DNA of 13,271 nucleotides. It comes from Saprospiraceae bacterium (GTDB lineage: Bacteria; Bacteroidota; Bacteroidia; Bacteroidales; JAIPBB01). Both the position numbers and the translations under genes were made by a program. Of the stretch, positions 7,196 to 13,186 are shown piece after piece (positions within the stretch are counted from its first letter, which is position 1; every line of letters starts with the position of its first letter). Below the pieces are notes generated by a model. That model ran no database searches. It was not told the origin of the DNA and saw only the letters and a list, made by a program, of their open reading frames with translations. The DNA lies in contig JAIPBB010000133.1 of assembly GCA_021739805.1 (NCBI GenBank), positions 1-13,271 on the forward strand. Reading direction: 5' to 3'.

Positions 7196-8386
7196 ATGCG
7201 AGTACCTTTGCTAGACTTAAAAGCGCAGTATCAATCATTAAAAAAAGAACTTGATGAAGCTGTTATTGAAGTAGCCGAATCACAATATTTCATTCTCGGA
7301 CCAAAAGTAAATCAGTTGGAAAAAGATTTTTGTGAATATCTTGGTGTTAAACATGCATACGGAGTATCATCCGGAACCGATGCATTACTAATTGCATTGA
7401 TGGCAATTGATATTCAACCTGGTGACGAAGTTATCGTTCCGACTTATTCATTCTTTGCAACTGCCGGTGTTGTATCAAGATTAAATGCTATCCCGGTTTT
7501 CACGGATATTGATCCGGTAACTATGAATATTGATCCAAATGATATTGAGCACAGAATTACAGGAAAAACCAAAGCAATAATTCCGGTTCATCTTTACGGT
7601 CAATGTGCGGATATGGGACCGATTATGGAAATTGCTAAGAAGCATAATCTTAAAGTTATTGAAGATGGAGCACAGGCGATCAGCAGTCAATATAAAGACG
7701 GAAGATGTGCCGGTACAATCGGGGACATGGGATGTTACTCGTTTTTCCCGAGTAAAAATTTAGGCGGTTACGGCGACGGCGGGTTAGTTGTAACTAACGA
7801 TGATGACTTAGCATACCAATTAAAAATTAAACGTGTACATGGCGGAGATCCAAAATATTATCATAAAGTAATCGGGGGAAATTTTAGATTGGATGCGCTT
7901 CAGGCTGCTGTAATTCAGGTAAAACTTCCGCATTTGGATTCTTGGTCACAAGGACGAAGAGATAATGCTCAGCTTTATACTAAACTATTTATCGAAAAAG
8001 GATTAGCTGAAGAAGAAGGCAATCTAGGTTTTGACGATAAGAATAAAGTACTACTGCCGAAACCTGTGTACAAAGAATTCGCAAATTCGCAATCCGGAAA
8101 TTCGCAAATAAAAAACTTTCACATATACAATCAATACATAATTAGAGTCGAAGACCGCGATGGTTTGAGAGAATTTCTTAAGGAGAATGAAATCGGGACT
8201 GAAATTTATTACCCGGTTTCTTTCCATCAGCAGGAGTGTTTTAGTGATTTGGGATATAAAGATGGAGATTTCCCTCATTCGGAATTTGCGGCTAACAGAT
8301 CGATAGCGTTACCGATTTATCCCGAATTGACTGAAGAGCAAATTACGTTTGTTGTAGAAAAGATTTCGGAATATATTAATAAGTAA
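7196..8386 (+). CDS. DegT/DnrJ/EryC1/StrS family aminotransferase
   Basis: A 396-aa PLP-dependent aminotransferase of the family that puts an amino group on nucleotide-linked keto-sugars for surface polysaccharides or glycans. Visible hallmarks are the opening VPLLDLKAQY, SGTDALLIAL (59-68), PVHLYGQ (130-136), IEDGAQA (155-161, D157 contacting the PLP ring) and FFPSKNLGGYGDGG with the Schiff-base lysine K187, then NFRLDALQAA (229-238). Length is normal except for a roughly 12-residue polar insert, FANSQSGNSQIKN (295-307), made by repeated ATTCGCAA. GGAGA at 7184-7188 fixes the start. It is separated from both neighbours by over 200 bp and appears monocistronic. The sugar substrate is unknown, and no other sugar genes are in the window. 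Confidence 0.95.
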   Translation: MRVPLLDLKAQYQSLKKELDEAVIEVAESQYFILGPKVNQLEKDFCEYLGVKHAYGVSSGTDALLIALMAIDIQPGDEVIVPTYSFFATAGVVSRLNAIPVFTDIDPVTMNIDPNDIEHRITGKTKAIIPVHLYGQCADMGPIMEIAKKHNLKVIEDGAQAISSQYKDGRCAGTIGDMGCYSFFPSKNLGGYGDGGLVVTNDDDLAYQLKIKRVHGGDPKYYHKVIGGNFRLDALQAAVIQVKLPHLDSWSQGRRDNAQLYTKLFIEKGLAEEEGNLGFDDKNKVLLPKPVYKEFANSQSGNSQIKNFHIYNQYIIRVEDRDGLREFLKENEIGTEIYYPVSFHQQECFSDLGYKDGDFPHSEFAANRSIALPIYPELTEEQITFVVEKISEYINK

Positions 8387-8568
8387 AGCAGGTTACTTAT
8401 CACTCTTTTTGCTCTATTTAGTATCTGAAAAAAAGAATTACAGAAACAAGAACTATGAGGATAAGTTAAGTAGCCAGAAATTTTCGGGCTGGTATTATCT
8501 TTTTTAATACCGGCTCAATATATTTTATTGCAATAAACTTCTCAAAACTATATCTTTAAGATCGTTTT

Positions 8569-8598
8569 TTGAAAAGATTGTCCGCTAGATTTTATTAT
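8569..8598 (+). promoter_or_regulatory. Candidate sigma-70 promoter for the tRNA-like array
   Basis: TTGAAA (8569-8574) and TATTAT (8593-8598) are separated by 18 bp and end 12 bp before the first array unit at 8611, placing a start site a few bases upstream of it. A transcript from here would run through all four units and the tRNA to the terminator at 9153-9188. The dyad GGTATTA/TAATACC at 8491-8511 upstream is too weak to call. Otherwise nothing is seen in 8387-8568. Confidence 0.4.
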
Positions 8599-8610
8599 TA
8601 GTTAAGTATT

Positions 8611-9074
8611 GGGCCTATAGCTCAGTTGCCTGTCCACCGAAGCTTTATTATGTCTCGGCTTCATGCTCTAAGATTTAGCGTAGGTGGAGTTAGAGCTTTG
8701 GTAGATATATTTGAAATAATTTTTTAGGGCCTATAGCTCAGTTGCCTGTCCACCGAAGCTTGATTATGTCTCGGCTTCATGCTCTAAGATTTAGCGTAGG
8801 TGGAGTTAGAGCTTGGGTAGATATATTTGAAATAATTTTTTAGGGCCTATAGCTCAGTTGCCTGTCCACCGAAGCTTGATTATGTCTCGGCTTCATGTTC
8901 TAAGATTTAGCGTAGGTGGAGTTAGAGTTTGGGTAGTTATATTTGAAATAATTTTTTAGGGCCTATAGCTCAGTTGCCTGTCCACCGAAGCTTGATTATG
9001 TCTCGGCTTCATGCTCTAAGATTTAGCGTAGGTGGAGTTAGAGCTTGGGTAGTTATATTTGAAATAATTTTTTA
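8611..9074 (+). repeat. Four tandem 116-bp tRNA-derived units ending at an intact tRNA
   Basis: Units start at 8611, 8727, 8843 and 8959, exactly 116 bp apart, and the intact tRNA starts one further period on at 9075. Each unit is: GGGCCTATAGCTCAGTTG, identical to tRNA bases 1-18; a 60-bp insert beginning CCTGTCCACC and ending CGTAGGTGGA; GTTAGAGC, identical to tRNA bases 19-26; and a 30-bp AT-rich spacer ending TTTTTTA. Units differ at only a few bases (unit offsets 36, 56, 86, 89, 95). Possible pairings by unit offset are GCTC 10-13 with GAGC 83-86 (the tRNA D-stem), TCCACC 23-28 with GGTGGA 73-78, GAAGC 29-33 with GCTTC 48-52, and CTAA 58-61 with TTAG 65-68. An alternative long stem is GCTCTAA 55-61 with TTAGAGC 80-86. 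Each spacer contains TATATTTG, which resembles the Bacteroidota -7 box TAnnTTTG; this is only suggestive. No protein frame spans the array. Confidence 0.95.
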
Positions 9075-9148
9075 GGGCCTATAGCTCAGTTGGTTAGAGC
9101 ATCTGACTCATAATCAGAGGGTCGGTGGTTCGAGTCCATCTGGGCCCA
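9075..9148 (+). tRNA. tRNA with CAT anticodon (tRNA-Ile2 likely, elongator tRNA-Met possible)
   Basis: A complete 74-nt cloverleaf: acceptor GGGCCTA/TGGGCCC, D-arm GCTC/GAGC, anticodon stem TCTGA/TCAGA with loop CTCATAA, variable loop GGGTC, T-arm GGTGG/CCATC with loop TTCGAGT, discriminator A. No CCA is encoded. It is not an initiator, because base 1 pairs normally with base 72. The acceptor stem has C4-G69 and C5-G68, the pairs described for recognition by the lysidine synthetase TilS in E. coli. The GGGCCTATAGCTCAG backbone and GGTCGGTGGTTCGAGTCCA segment resemble tRNA-Ile(GAT) genes of other bacteria. I therefore lean to tRNA-Ile2, read as AUA after lysidine modification, without excluding Met. 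Confidence 0.96.
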
Positions 9149-9152
9149 CTTG

Positions 9153-9188
9153 AAAACCCCGTTTACATTTTGTATTCGGGGTTTTTTT
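9153..9188 (+). terminator. Intrinsic terminator of the tRNA transcript
   Basis: AAAACCCCG (9153-9161) and CGGGGTTTT (9177-9185) form a 9-bp stem with a 15-base loop, followed by a run of T residues. It begins five bases after the tRNA and should end the array-tRNA transcript. Confidence 0.9.
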
Positions 9189-9560
9189 ATTAATTGATTT
9201 GCATGAAGGTTATTTAACCCAGATTATTTTTTAGAAAATCTGCCATTCGGACTGACAATTTGTAAGTTAATAAAGATAAGATATTTGGCGATATGGAAAA
9301 TTCGGCATTTTTTATTTATGTAAAATATTTTTTTACAAATTGTTGGGATTCACCCTGTAGTATAAAATGTTTTATTGAAACATATTATAAACACACTGCA
9401 GTTAAAAAAATCATTTTCAATGAAAATTATGGATTTAATCTCATACATCTATTACTTTAGAATTTCTAAGTTGAATTCTGGAACAAAAAAATAAGACAAA
9501 TTGCATGCATTAACTCTAGTATTATCCCAACTCATTTCATTATTTAATTATCGTAATTTC
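9189..9560 (+). other. AT-rich gap without a recognisable gene
   Basis: No frame of useful length or recognisable protein remnant was found on either strand. The only structure noted is a perfect 11-bp inverted repeat, ACAATTTGTAA at 9255-9265 and TTACAAATTGT at 9333-9343, 67 bp apart, with no gene between its arms. Confidence 0.5.
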
Positions 9561-9580
9561 CTTTCAAAATAAAGTGTTGC

Positions 9581-10030
9581 TCGACAATCAACGCGATAGA
9601 AAATGAGTTAGAAGATGCATACCACTCAATAGTTGATAATCGAAAATATTTTTGCCAGAGTATATTGAGGGTGTGGAATAGAATAACCTATTCATATTCC
9701 GGAAATAAAGTATTATTATTCAATGCATATCGAATTGTTAGTGAATGACTTATTTTATTCCACTCCCTAAACCGCCTTTGCGAAATTATGACCCTAAAAA
9801 AGAAAATGAATTATTGGAAAGATTAAGTCAAAGAGAAAGAAGTTTTTGAATTGATAGGGGAAGGAAAGGGCAATAAAGAAATTGCGAATAAGCTTAATAT
9901 TGATTGTGAGACAGTTAAAACACATATAAAGGTTATAATCAAAAAATTACACTTAGCTGGCTTTGCTGAGCTGCGAAATCAAGCGAATGAGTTAAAAAGG
10001 GGGATAAAAAATACCCCTTTTAGTATTTGA
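9581..10030 (+). pseudogene. Broken LuxR/NarL-type response regulator
   Basis: Three frame segments read in order as the C-terminal part of a NarL/FixJ-type regulator. Frame one (about 9581-9748) gives AIENELEDAYHSIVDNRKYF, like the end of a receiver domain, and stops at 9746. Frame two (9745-9837) gives PPLRNYDPKKENELLERLSQ. After one extra base near 9838, frame three (9839-10030) gives EVFELIGEGKGNKEIANKLN and then CETVKTHIKVIIKKL, a GerE-type helix-turn-helix with its DNA-contact helix. Because of the extra base, the frame from the ATG at 9745 ends at 9849. The receiver N-terminus with its phosphorylation site is missing. The end of the gene overlaps the first copy of the hairpin-promoter module, so the regulator was probably the original upstream neighbour of the MauE-like gene. 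Sequencing error could explain one frameshift but not the missing N-terminus. Confidence 0.75.
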
Positions 10031-10155
10031 CATAAAGAATATGACTGATTAAATTGGAAGCGAAAATTAATCACCGAGATGAATACACATAAAATTGAAT
10101 TGTTAAAAAACATTAGGACGAGGGTAGTTAATAAGCACTTTTTTACATTCTTGAA
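9995..10155 (+). repeat. Module copy 1: hairpin, promoter and MauE-like gene start
   Basis: First of three copies, with others at 11299 and 12885. It contains AAAAGGGG (9995-10002) paired with CCCCTTTT (10014-10021), the TTGACA promoter, and the ATG at 10079 followed by the codons for MNTHKIEL. DNA identity to the other copies is high up to about 10100 and then fades. Here the hairpin is also the coding end of the broken regulator. Confidence 0.85.
10027..10055 (+). promoter_or_regulatory. Promoter of module copy 1
   Basis: TTGACA (10027-10032), a 17-bp spacer and TAAATT (10050-10055) form a near-consensus sigma-70 promoter. The same boxes and spacing are kept in the other two copies. It lies just after the hairpin and 23 bp before the ATG at 10079. 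Confidence 0.65.
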
Positions 10156-10198
10156 GAAGCACCACAAAAAATGTTATTATCAAAATATTGGAGGTTAA
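10079..10198 (+). CDS. Short ORF, MauE-like N-terminus fused to an unrelated tail
   Basis: A 39-codon frame beginning MNTHKIEL. Up to about residue 24 it aligns without gaps to the MauE-like proteins of the other two modules (for example KHFFTF against KLFYTV). It then ends in a basic tail, LKKHHKKCYYQNIGG, instead of membrane segments. The frame stops four bases before the ATG of the beta-propeller gene. The Gly-Gly end comes from the GGAGG ribosome binding site of that gene, so it should not be read as a peptide-processing signal. This is most likely a deletion remnant of a MauE-like gene, possibly still translated as a leader. Confidence 0.45.
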   Translation: MNTHKIELLKNIRTRVVNKHFFTFLKKHHKKCYYQNIGG

Positions 10199-10202
10199 TC
10201 AC

Positions 10203-11207
10203 ATGAATACAATTAGATGCAGCTATGTATTGATATTTACTCTTATTCTCTGTCTATCGTTATTTGCTCAACAAGAGGGTATTGATAGTAGAATTGAGAA
10301 AAGAGATTTTTACCTTTCGGAGACTAATAATTTCATTAGTCATATAATGGACTACTATATGGATGAAGATGAAAATATATTTGTTGTTGAAAAAAATTCT
10401 ATTCATAAGTTTAATAGAGAAGGAAAAGAAATCTCTTATCTATCTCTAAAGGGTGATGGTCCCGGGGAATTTGGAAGACTTGGTAAAATAATACTAGATA
10501 AAAATGAAAACATATATTTGGAAGATGTAAAAAACCAAAGAATTCTGAAATATAGAAAGGATTTTGTATACATTATGGAATTTAAGAAGAAACATGTTAC
10601 TCCAATAACAAAATGGGTGATTGTTTATGACAGTCTATTATGTACTTATAGCTTTTTGGAACCAGATGAAATTATTGGGATATATGATATAAAAGAAAAT
10701 ATATTTTTAAGAAACTTTGGAAAAAATTCTGAGTTATTTATTAAATATAAAGAAACGATACAAGGCGGAGATTTAAATACTTATAATGGCGATCTTTATT
10801 ATATAAACAATTTAGAATATGATATTATGAAAGTGGACTTAAATGGCAATATCACTAAAATTGATAATGAAACTCCAAATCATTTTTCAACTATTCAGAA
10901 ATCTAATGATAATCCTAATCCCTTTCATGTTCCATTTTCAGTAGTCCTAAATCTATTTATTGTTGATGATCAGTTTTATGTATTTTCATTTCCCCCCTCA
11001 ATAAATGATAAGTTATCTAAACCGGTCTATGATATTGTTAGTCCGGACGGAAAAATAATTAAAGAAAATTTACATTCAATGTACTTGCCTGAATCAAAGC
11101 AAATAACCTCAACAAAGTTTTTAAAAGTAGTTGACCAACGGAATATATATAGTAGTGATAGCGAAAAATCGAAAATTATTGTGAGGATAATGGAAATCAA
11201 TCAATGA
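10203..11207 (+). CDS. Exported six-bladed beta-propeller protein
   Basis: ATG at 10203 is preferred because GGAGG (10190-10194) lies eight bases upstream and the N-terminus is then a proper signal peptide, with a likely cut after A22 in LFA-QQEG. An in-frame TTG at 10188 would add five residues. The 334-aa product has repeated NHL/6-bladed-propeller blades (D-x-x-x-N-I-F/Y-hydrophobic, then hxKFNxxGK), with GDGPGEF at 84-90, a hallmark of the Bacteroidota 6-bladed propeller family (DUF4934-like). Such proteins are periplasmic or surface-attached and bind unknown ligands; this one has no lipobox. Its stop overlaps the ATG of a 14-codon ORF at 11204, suggesting a once longer operon. Confidence 0.85.
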   Translation: MNTIRCSYVLIFTLILCLSLFAQQEGIDSRIEKRDFYLSETNNFISHIMDYYMDEDENIFVVEKNSIHKFNREGKEISYLSLKGDGPGEFGRLGKIILDKNENIYLEDVKNQRILKYRKDFVYIMEFKKKHVTPITKWVIVYDSLLCTYSFLEPDEIIGIYDIKENIFLRNFGKNSELFIKYKETIQGGDLNTYNGDLYYINNLEYDIMKVDLNGNITKIDNETPNHFSTIQKSNDNPNPFHVPFSVVLNLFIVDDQFYVFSFPPSINDKLSKPVYDIVSPDGKIIKENLHSMYLPESKQITSTKFLKVVDQRNIYSSDSEKSKIIVRIMEINQ

Positions 11208-11248
11208 ACAAAATCACTCTCATTGTCCACGAGTTAAATAATTCCTAG
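11204..11248 (+). CDS. 14-codon ORF coupled to the propeller stop
   Basis: ATG overlaps the propeller stop codon (ATGA at 11204-11207) and encodes MNKITLIVHELNNS before a stop. Too short to identify. By position it matches the 43-aa peptide ORF after the second propeller, so it may be what is left of a homologous gene. Confidence 0.25.
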   Translation: MNKITLIVHELNNS

Positions 11249-11298
11249 CAGTTTTCAGAAAGATATTTCAACCCAATTGAAGACTTATATCAAATAAC

Positions 11299-11605
11299 GG
11301 GGGAAGGAAAAATACCCCTTTTAGCATTTGACATAAAGTAAATGACTGATTAAATTGGAAGTAAAATTAATCACCGAGATGAATACTTATAAAATTGAAT
11401 TGATAAATAGATTTGATAAAGAGGAAATAAGAAAATTATTTTTCACAATTTCTTATTACCTCATTGCCTTAATATTGCTTTTCACCGGCACAACAAAACT
11501 TATTGATCCCAAACCGCTGGTTGAAACACTGCAATCCCTACAATTATTTTCTGATGAAATCATAATCTTTACTTCTGCAATTCTGCCTGTAATTGAGATT
11601 GGATT
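11299..11605 (+). repeat. Module copy 2: hairpin, promoter and MauE-like gene
   Basis: Second copy, about 300 bp similar to copy 3 at 12885. The hairpin is weaker here, GGGG (11300-11303) with CCCC (11315-11318), because the left A-run is replaced by AAC; the CCCCTTTT half is conserved. The promoter and coding start are intact. Similarity to copy 3 ends around ATTGAGAT at 11592-11599. Confidence 0.85.
11328..11356 (+). promoter_or_regulatory. Promoter of module copy 2
   Basis: TTGACA (11328-11333), 17-bp spacer and TAAATT (11351-11356), the same as in copies 1 and 3, 22 bp before the preferred ATG at 11379. Confidence 0.65.
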
Positions 11606-11666
11606 GGGAGCAATGCTGATGTTCAATTCAAAAAATTCATTGAATCTAAAGACCTATGAACAATAA
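11379..11666 (+). CDS. Truncated MauE/DoxX-like redox-associated membrane protein
   Basis: A 95-aa product starting MNTYKIEL. It has two membrane segments and the block YYLIALILLFTGTTKLIDPK, then LPVIEIGLGAMLMF, typical of the first half of MauE/DoxX-type proteins, which are linked to disulfide or quinone redox chemistry in the membrane. Family members usually have four segments and about 130-150 residues; here the sequence changes to a polar tail, NSKNSLNLKTYEQ, after the second. ATG at 11379 is preferred over the TTG at 11355, because that TTG sits inside the promoter -10 region and the conserved protein begins at the ATG. The last 11 bases overlap the start of the next gene. Function is doubtful given the missing half. 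Confidence 0.65.
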   Translation: MNTYKIELINRFDKEEIRKLFFTISYYLIALILLFTGTTKLIDPKPLVETLQSLQLFSDEIIIFTSAILPVIEIGLGAMLMFNSKNSLNLKTYEQ

Positions 11667-12729
11667 AATAATAAAATACACTACAATATTTTTAATGATA
11701 ATCTTTATTATTTACTGCGATGAGAAAACTAATGATAAAAATCTTATTAATACATTCAATATTAATGAGGATATAAATAAATATTTTAAGTTGGTGGATA
11801 CTATATCCTTAGATAATCATGTTCTCATTGCTGATGTACATTCTTTGGATGTAAACAAAAACGGGCAATTATTAGTAACAGATCAAAGAAGTAAACGGAT
11901 TTATTTGTTTTCTAAAACTGGAAAACTAATAAAGGAATTAAAGGTTGATTCATGCGATCCTGGATACAAATGGAGTCCTGAGAGTGCTAATTTCAAAAAG
12001 GATGGAGAAATTGTAATTCTTGATCCTATAGGTATTAGATTTACACCAAATGGCAAATGCATAAAGAAAATGAATACTGCTTTTTTCTGGCCGGCTGAAT
12101 GGAGCTTTATGAATGACGGTAGAATTATTGGTTATTCGATAATGCCTGGCGAATCAGCAAAATTAAAGGTTATGAATAAGGATGGTGAAGAATTATTTTC
12201 ATTTGGTAGATTCCCAAATCGATTGAAAAACCTACGATCGCGTTCATTTGATTATGTCGGAATTTTGTGTGATAATCAAGATAACATCTATCAACTAAAC
12301 CCAAATGCCTTACAACTATATAAATATGATAATGAATTTAATTTTGTTGAAGAATTTAACTTGATCGTCGACAATTTCATTAAAATAACTGATGATCTAA
12401 GAAAAGTGTATTACGATGGTCCAGGTGATTTTATTAATGATATGAACAGAATCAGGAAAAATCGAACAAGGGCATGGGGAATGGACCTATTAGATAAAGA
12501 TAAAATAATGATTTATTATCTTCATAATTCTAACATATTAATTCAAATTTATAGTACAAAAGGCAAGTATTTGTTGGATGAAGATATAAGAATAAGTCAA
12601 CGATTTTCACTTGCAAAGTACGGTTATGCTTATATGATTAAACAACCTGAAGCAAATAAAGAGGGGTATCTTCCTAATCCGATTATCGAAAAGTATCAAT
12701 ACATATATGAAGAAAAAACTGACGAATAA
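11656..12729 (+). CDS. Six-bladed beta-propeller lipoprotein
   Basis: A 357-aa product with an N-terminal hydrophobic segment ending in IIYC at C21, a plausible though not ideal lipobox, followed by DEKTNDKN, so it is probably membrane-anchored outside the cytoplasm. Blade-like repeats are clear: DVNKNGQLLVTDQRSKRIYL, then FSKTGKLIKEL, later NKDGEELFSFGRFP and DNQDNIYQLNPNALQLYKYD. It belongs to the same broad family as the protein at 10203 but lacks the GxGPGEF motif and is only distantly similar, so it is not a recent duplicate. It overlaps the MauE-like gene by 11 bp and the 43-aa ORF by 23 bp, which supports one transcript from the promoter at 11328. Confidence 0.82.
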   Translation: MNNKIIKYTTIFLMIIFIIYCDEKTNDKNLINTFNINEDINKYFKLVDTISLDNHVLIADVHSLDVNKNGQLLVTDQRSKRIYLFSKTGKLIKELKVDSCDPGYKWSPESANFKKDGEIVILDPIGIRFTPNGKCIKKMNTAFFWPAEWSFMNDGRIIGYSIMPGESAKLKVMNKDGEELFSFGRFPNRLKNLRSRSFDYVGILCDNQDNIYQLNPNALQLYKYDNEFNFVEEFNLIVDNFIKITDDLRKVYYDGPGDFINDMNRIRKNRTRAWGMDLLDKDKIMIYYLHNSNILIQIYSTKGKYLLDEDIRISQRFSLAKYGYAYMIKQPEANKEGYLPNPIIEKYQYIYEEKTDE

Positions 12730-12838
12730 ACGCGTAATACTAATATTAGGCTTTCTAGCATTTTTTACTACATATAATTTAATTTGGGTTTATCACGTTA
12801 CCGCTCAAAAAGATTCCCCATTAAAAGGAGAAATATGA
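12707..12838 (+). CDS. Small exported peptide precursor (43 aa), unknown family
   Basis: The ORF opens with MKKKLTNKR, continues with a hydrophobic core (VILILGFLAFF, then TTYNLIWVYH) and V-T-A, and ends QKDSPLKGEI. This is the layout of a type I signal peptide whose cleavage after A33 would free a decapeptide; a single membrane anchor with a short outside tail is the alternative. The C-terminus recurs as VTDQKDSALKGEI in the relic at 6990, which supports it as real coding sequence. It starts inside the propeller gene in another frame, with no strong ribosome binding site, and its stop overlaps the next ATG (ATGA at 12835). Small exported peptides next to propeller lipoproteins are known in Bacteroidota (NVEALA family), but this sequence lacks that motif. 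Confidence 0.55.
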   Translation: MKKKLTNKRVILILGFLAFFTTYNLIWVYHVTAQKDSPLKGEI

Positions 12839-12867
12839 TCAAAAGTATTCCTCACATCAAAAAATGA
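12835..12867 (+). pseudogene. Start of a lost gene following the peptide ORF
   Basis: AAAGGAG (12824-12830) precedes an ATG that overlaps the peptide stop and encodes MIKSIPHIKK before a stop. The same start sequence occurs with GTG at 7069. A strong ribosome binding site in front of a ten-codon frame suggests the rest of the gene has been deleted. Confidence 0.4.
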
Positions 12868-12884
12868 TTTAACATTTCAGTTAA

Positions 12885-13186
12885 AAAAGGGGAAGGAAAA
12901 ATACCCCTTTTAGCATTTGACATAAAGAATATGACTGATTAAATTGGAAGTAAAATCAATCACTGAGATGAACACACATAAAATTGAATTAATAAATAGA
13001 ATTGATAAAGAGGATATAAGAAAACTATTTTATACAGTTCCTTATTACCTCATTGCCTTAATATTGCTTTTCACCGGCACAACAAAACTAATTGATCCCA
13101 AACCGCTGGTTGAAACCCTTAAATCTTTACAATTACTTTCTGATGAAATCATAATCTTTACTTCTGCCATAATGCCTGTAATTGAG
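12885..13186 (+). repeat. Module copy 3: hairpin, promoter and MauE-like gene
   Basis: Third copy. AAAAGGGG (12885-12892) pairs with CCCCTTTT (12904-12911) around an 11-base loop and could act as a terminator for the transcript coming from the propeller operon. The promoter and a MauE-like coding region follow, close to copy 2 as far as 13186. Confidence 0.85.
12917..12945 (+). promoter_or_regulatory. Promoter of module copy 3
   Basis: TTGACA (12917-12922), 17-bp spacer and TAAATT (12940-12945), the same as in copies 1 and 2, 22 bp before the ATG at 12968. Confidence 0.65.

Noticed and set aside
8472..8515. Terminator after the aminotransferase
   Set aside because: The GGTATTA/TAATACC hairpin at 8491-8511 is AT-rich, with its T-run in the loop and no T-run after it, so it is not convincing on either strand.
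8611..8726. Complete tRNA genes or a tRNA with an intron
   Set aside because: The units have no anticodon arm, T-arm or 3' acceptor strand. The 60-nt insert lies in the D-loop, not the anticodon loop, and is far too short for a group I intron.
8611..9074. CRISPR array
   Set aside because: The periodic unit is the whole 116 bp with almost no variation, so there are no variable spacers. No cas genes are present, and each unit begins with tRNA sequence.
9255..9343. Inverted repeat as ends of an insertion sequence
   Set aside because: The arms are 11 bp and only 67 bp apart, with no transposase frame or target duplication. Chance is possible in AT-rich DNA.
9979..10167. Minus-strand frame of 62 codons across module copy 1
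   Set aside because: It spans the regulator end, the hairpin and the promoter, all of which are explained on the plus strand, and the other two modules do not conserve it.
10190..10198. Gly-Gly end of the 39-codon ORF as a peptide-processing motif
   Set aside because: The two glycine codons are the GGAGG ribosome binding site of the propeller gene, and the rest of the ORF is a MauE-like remnant.
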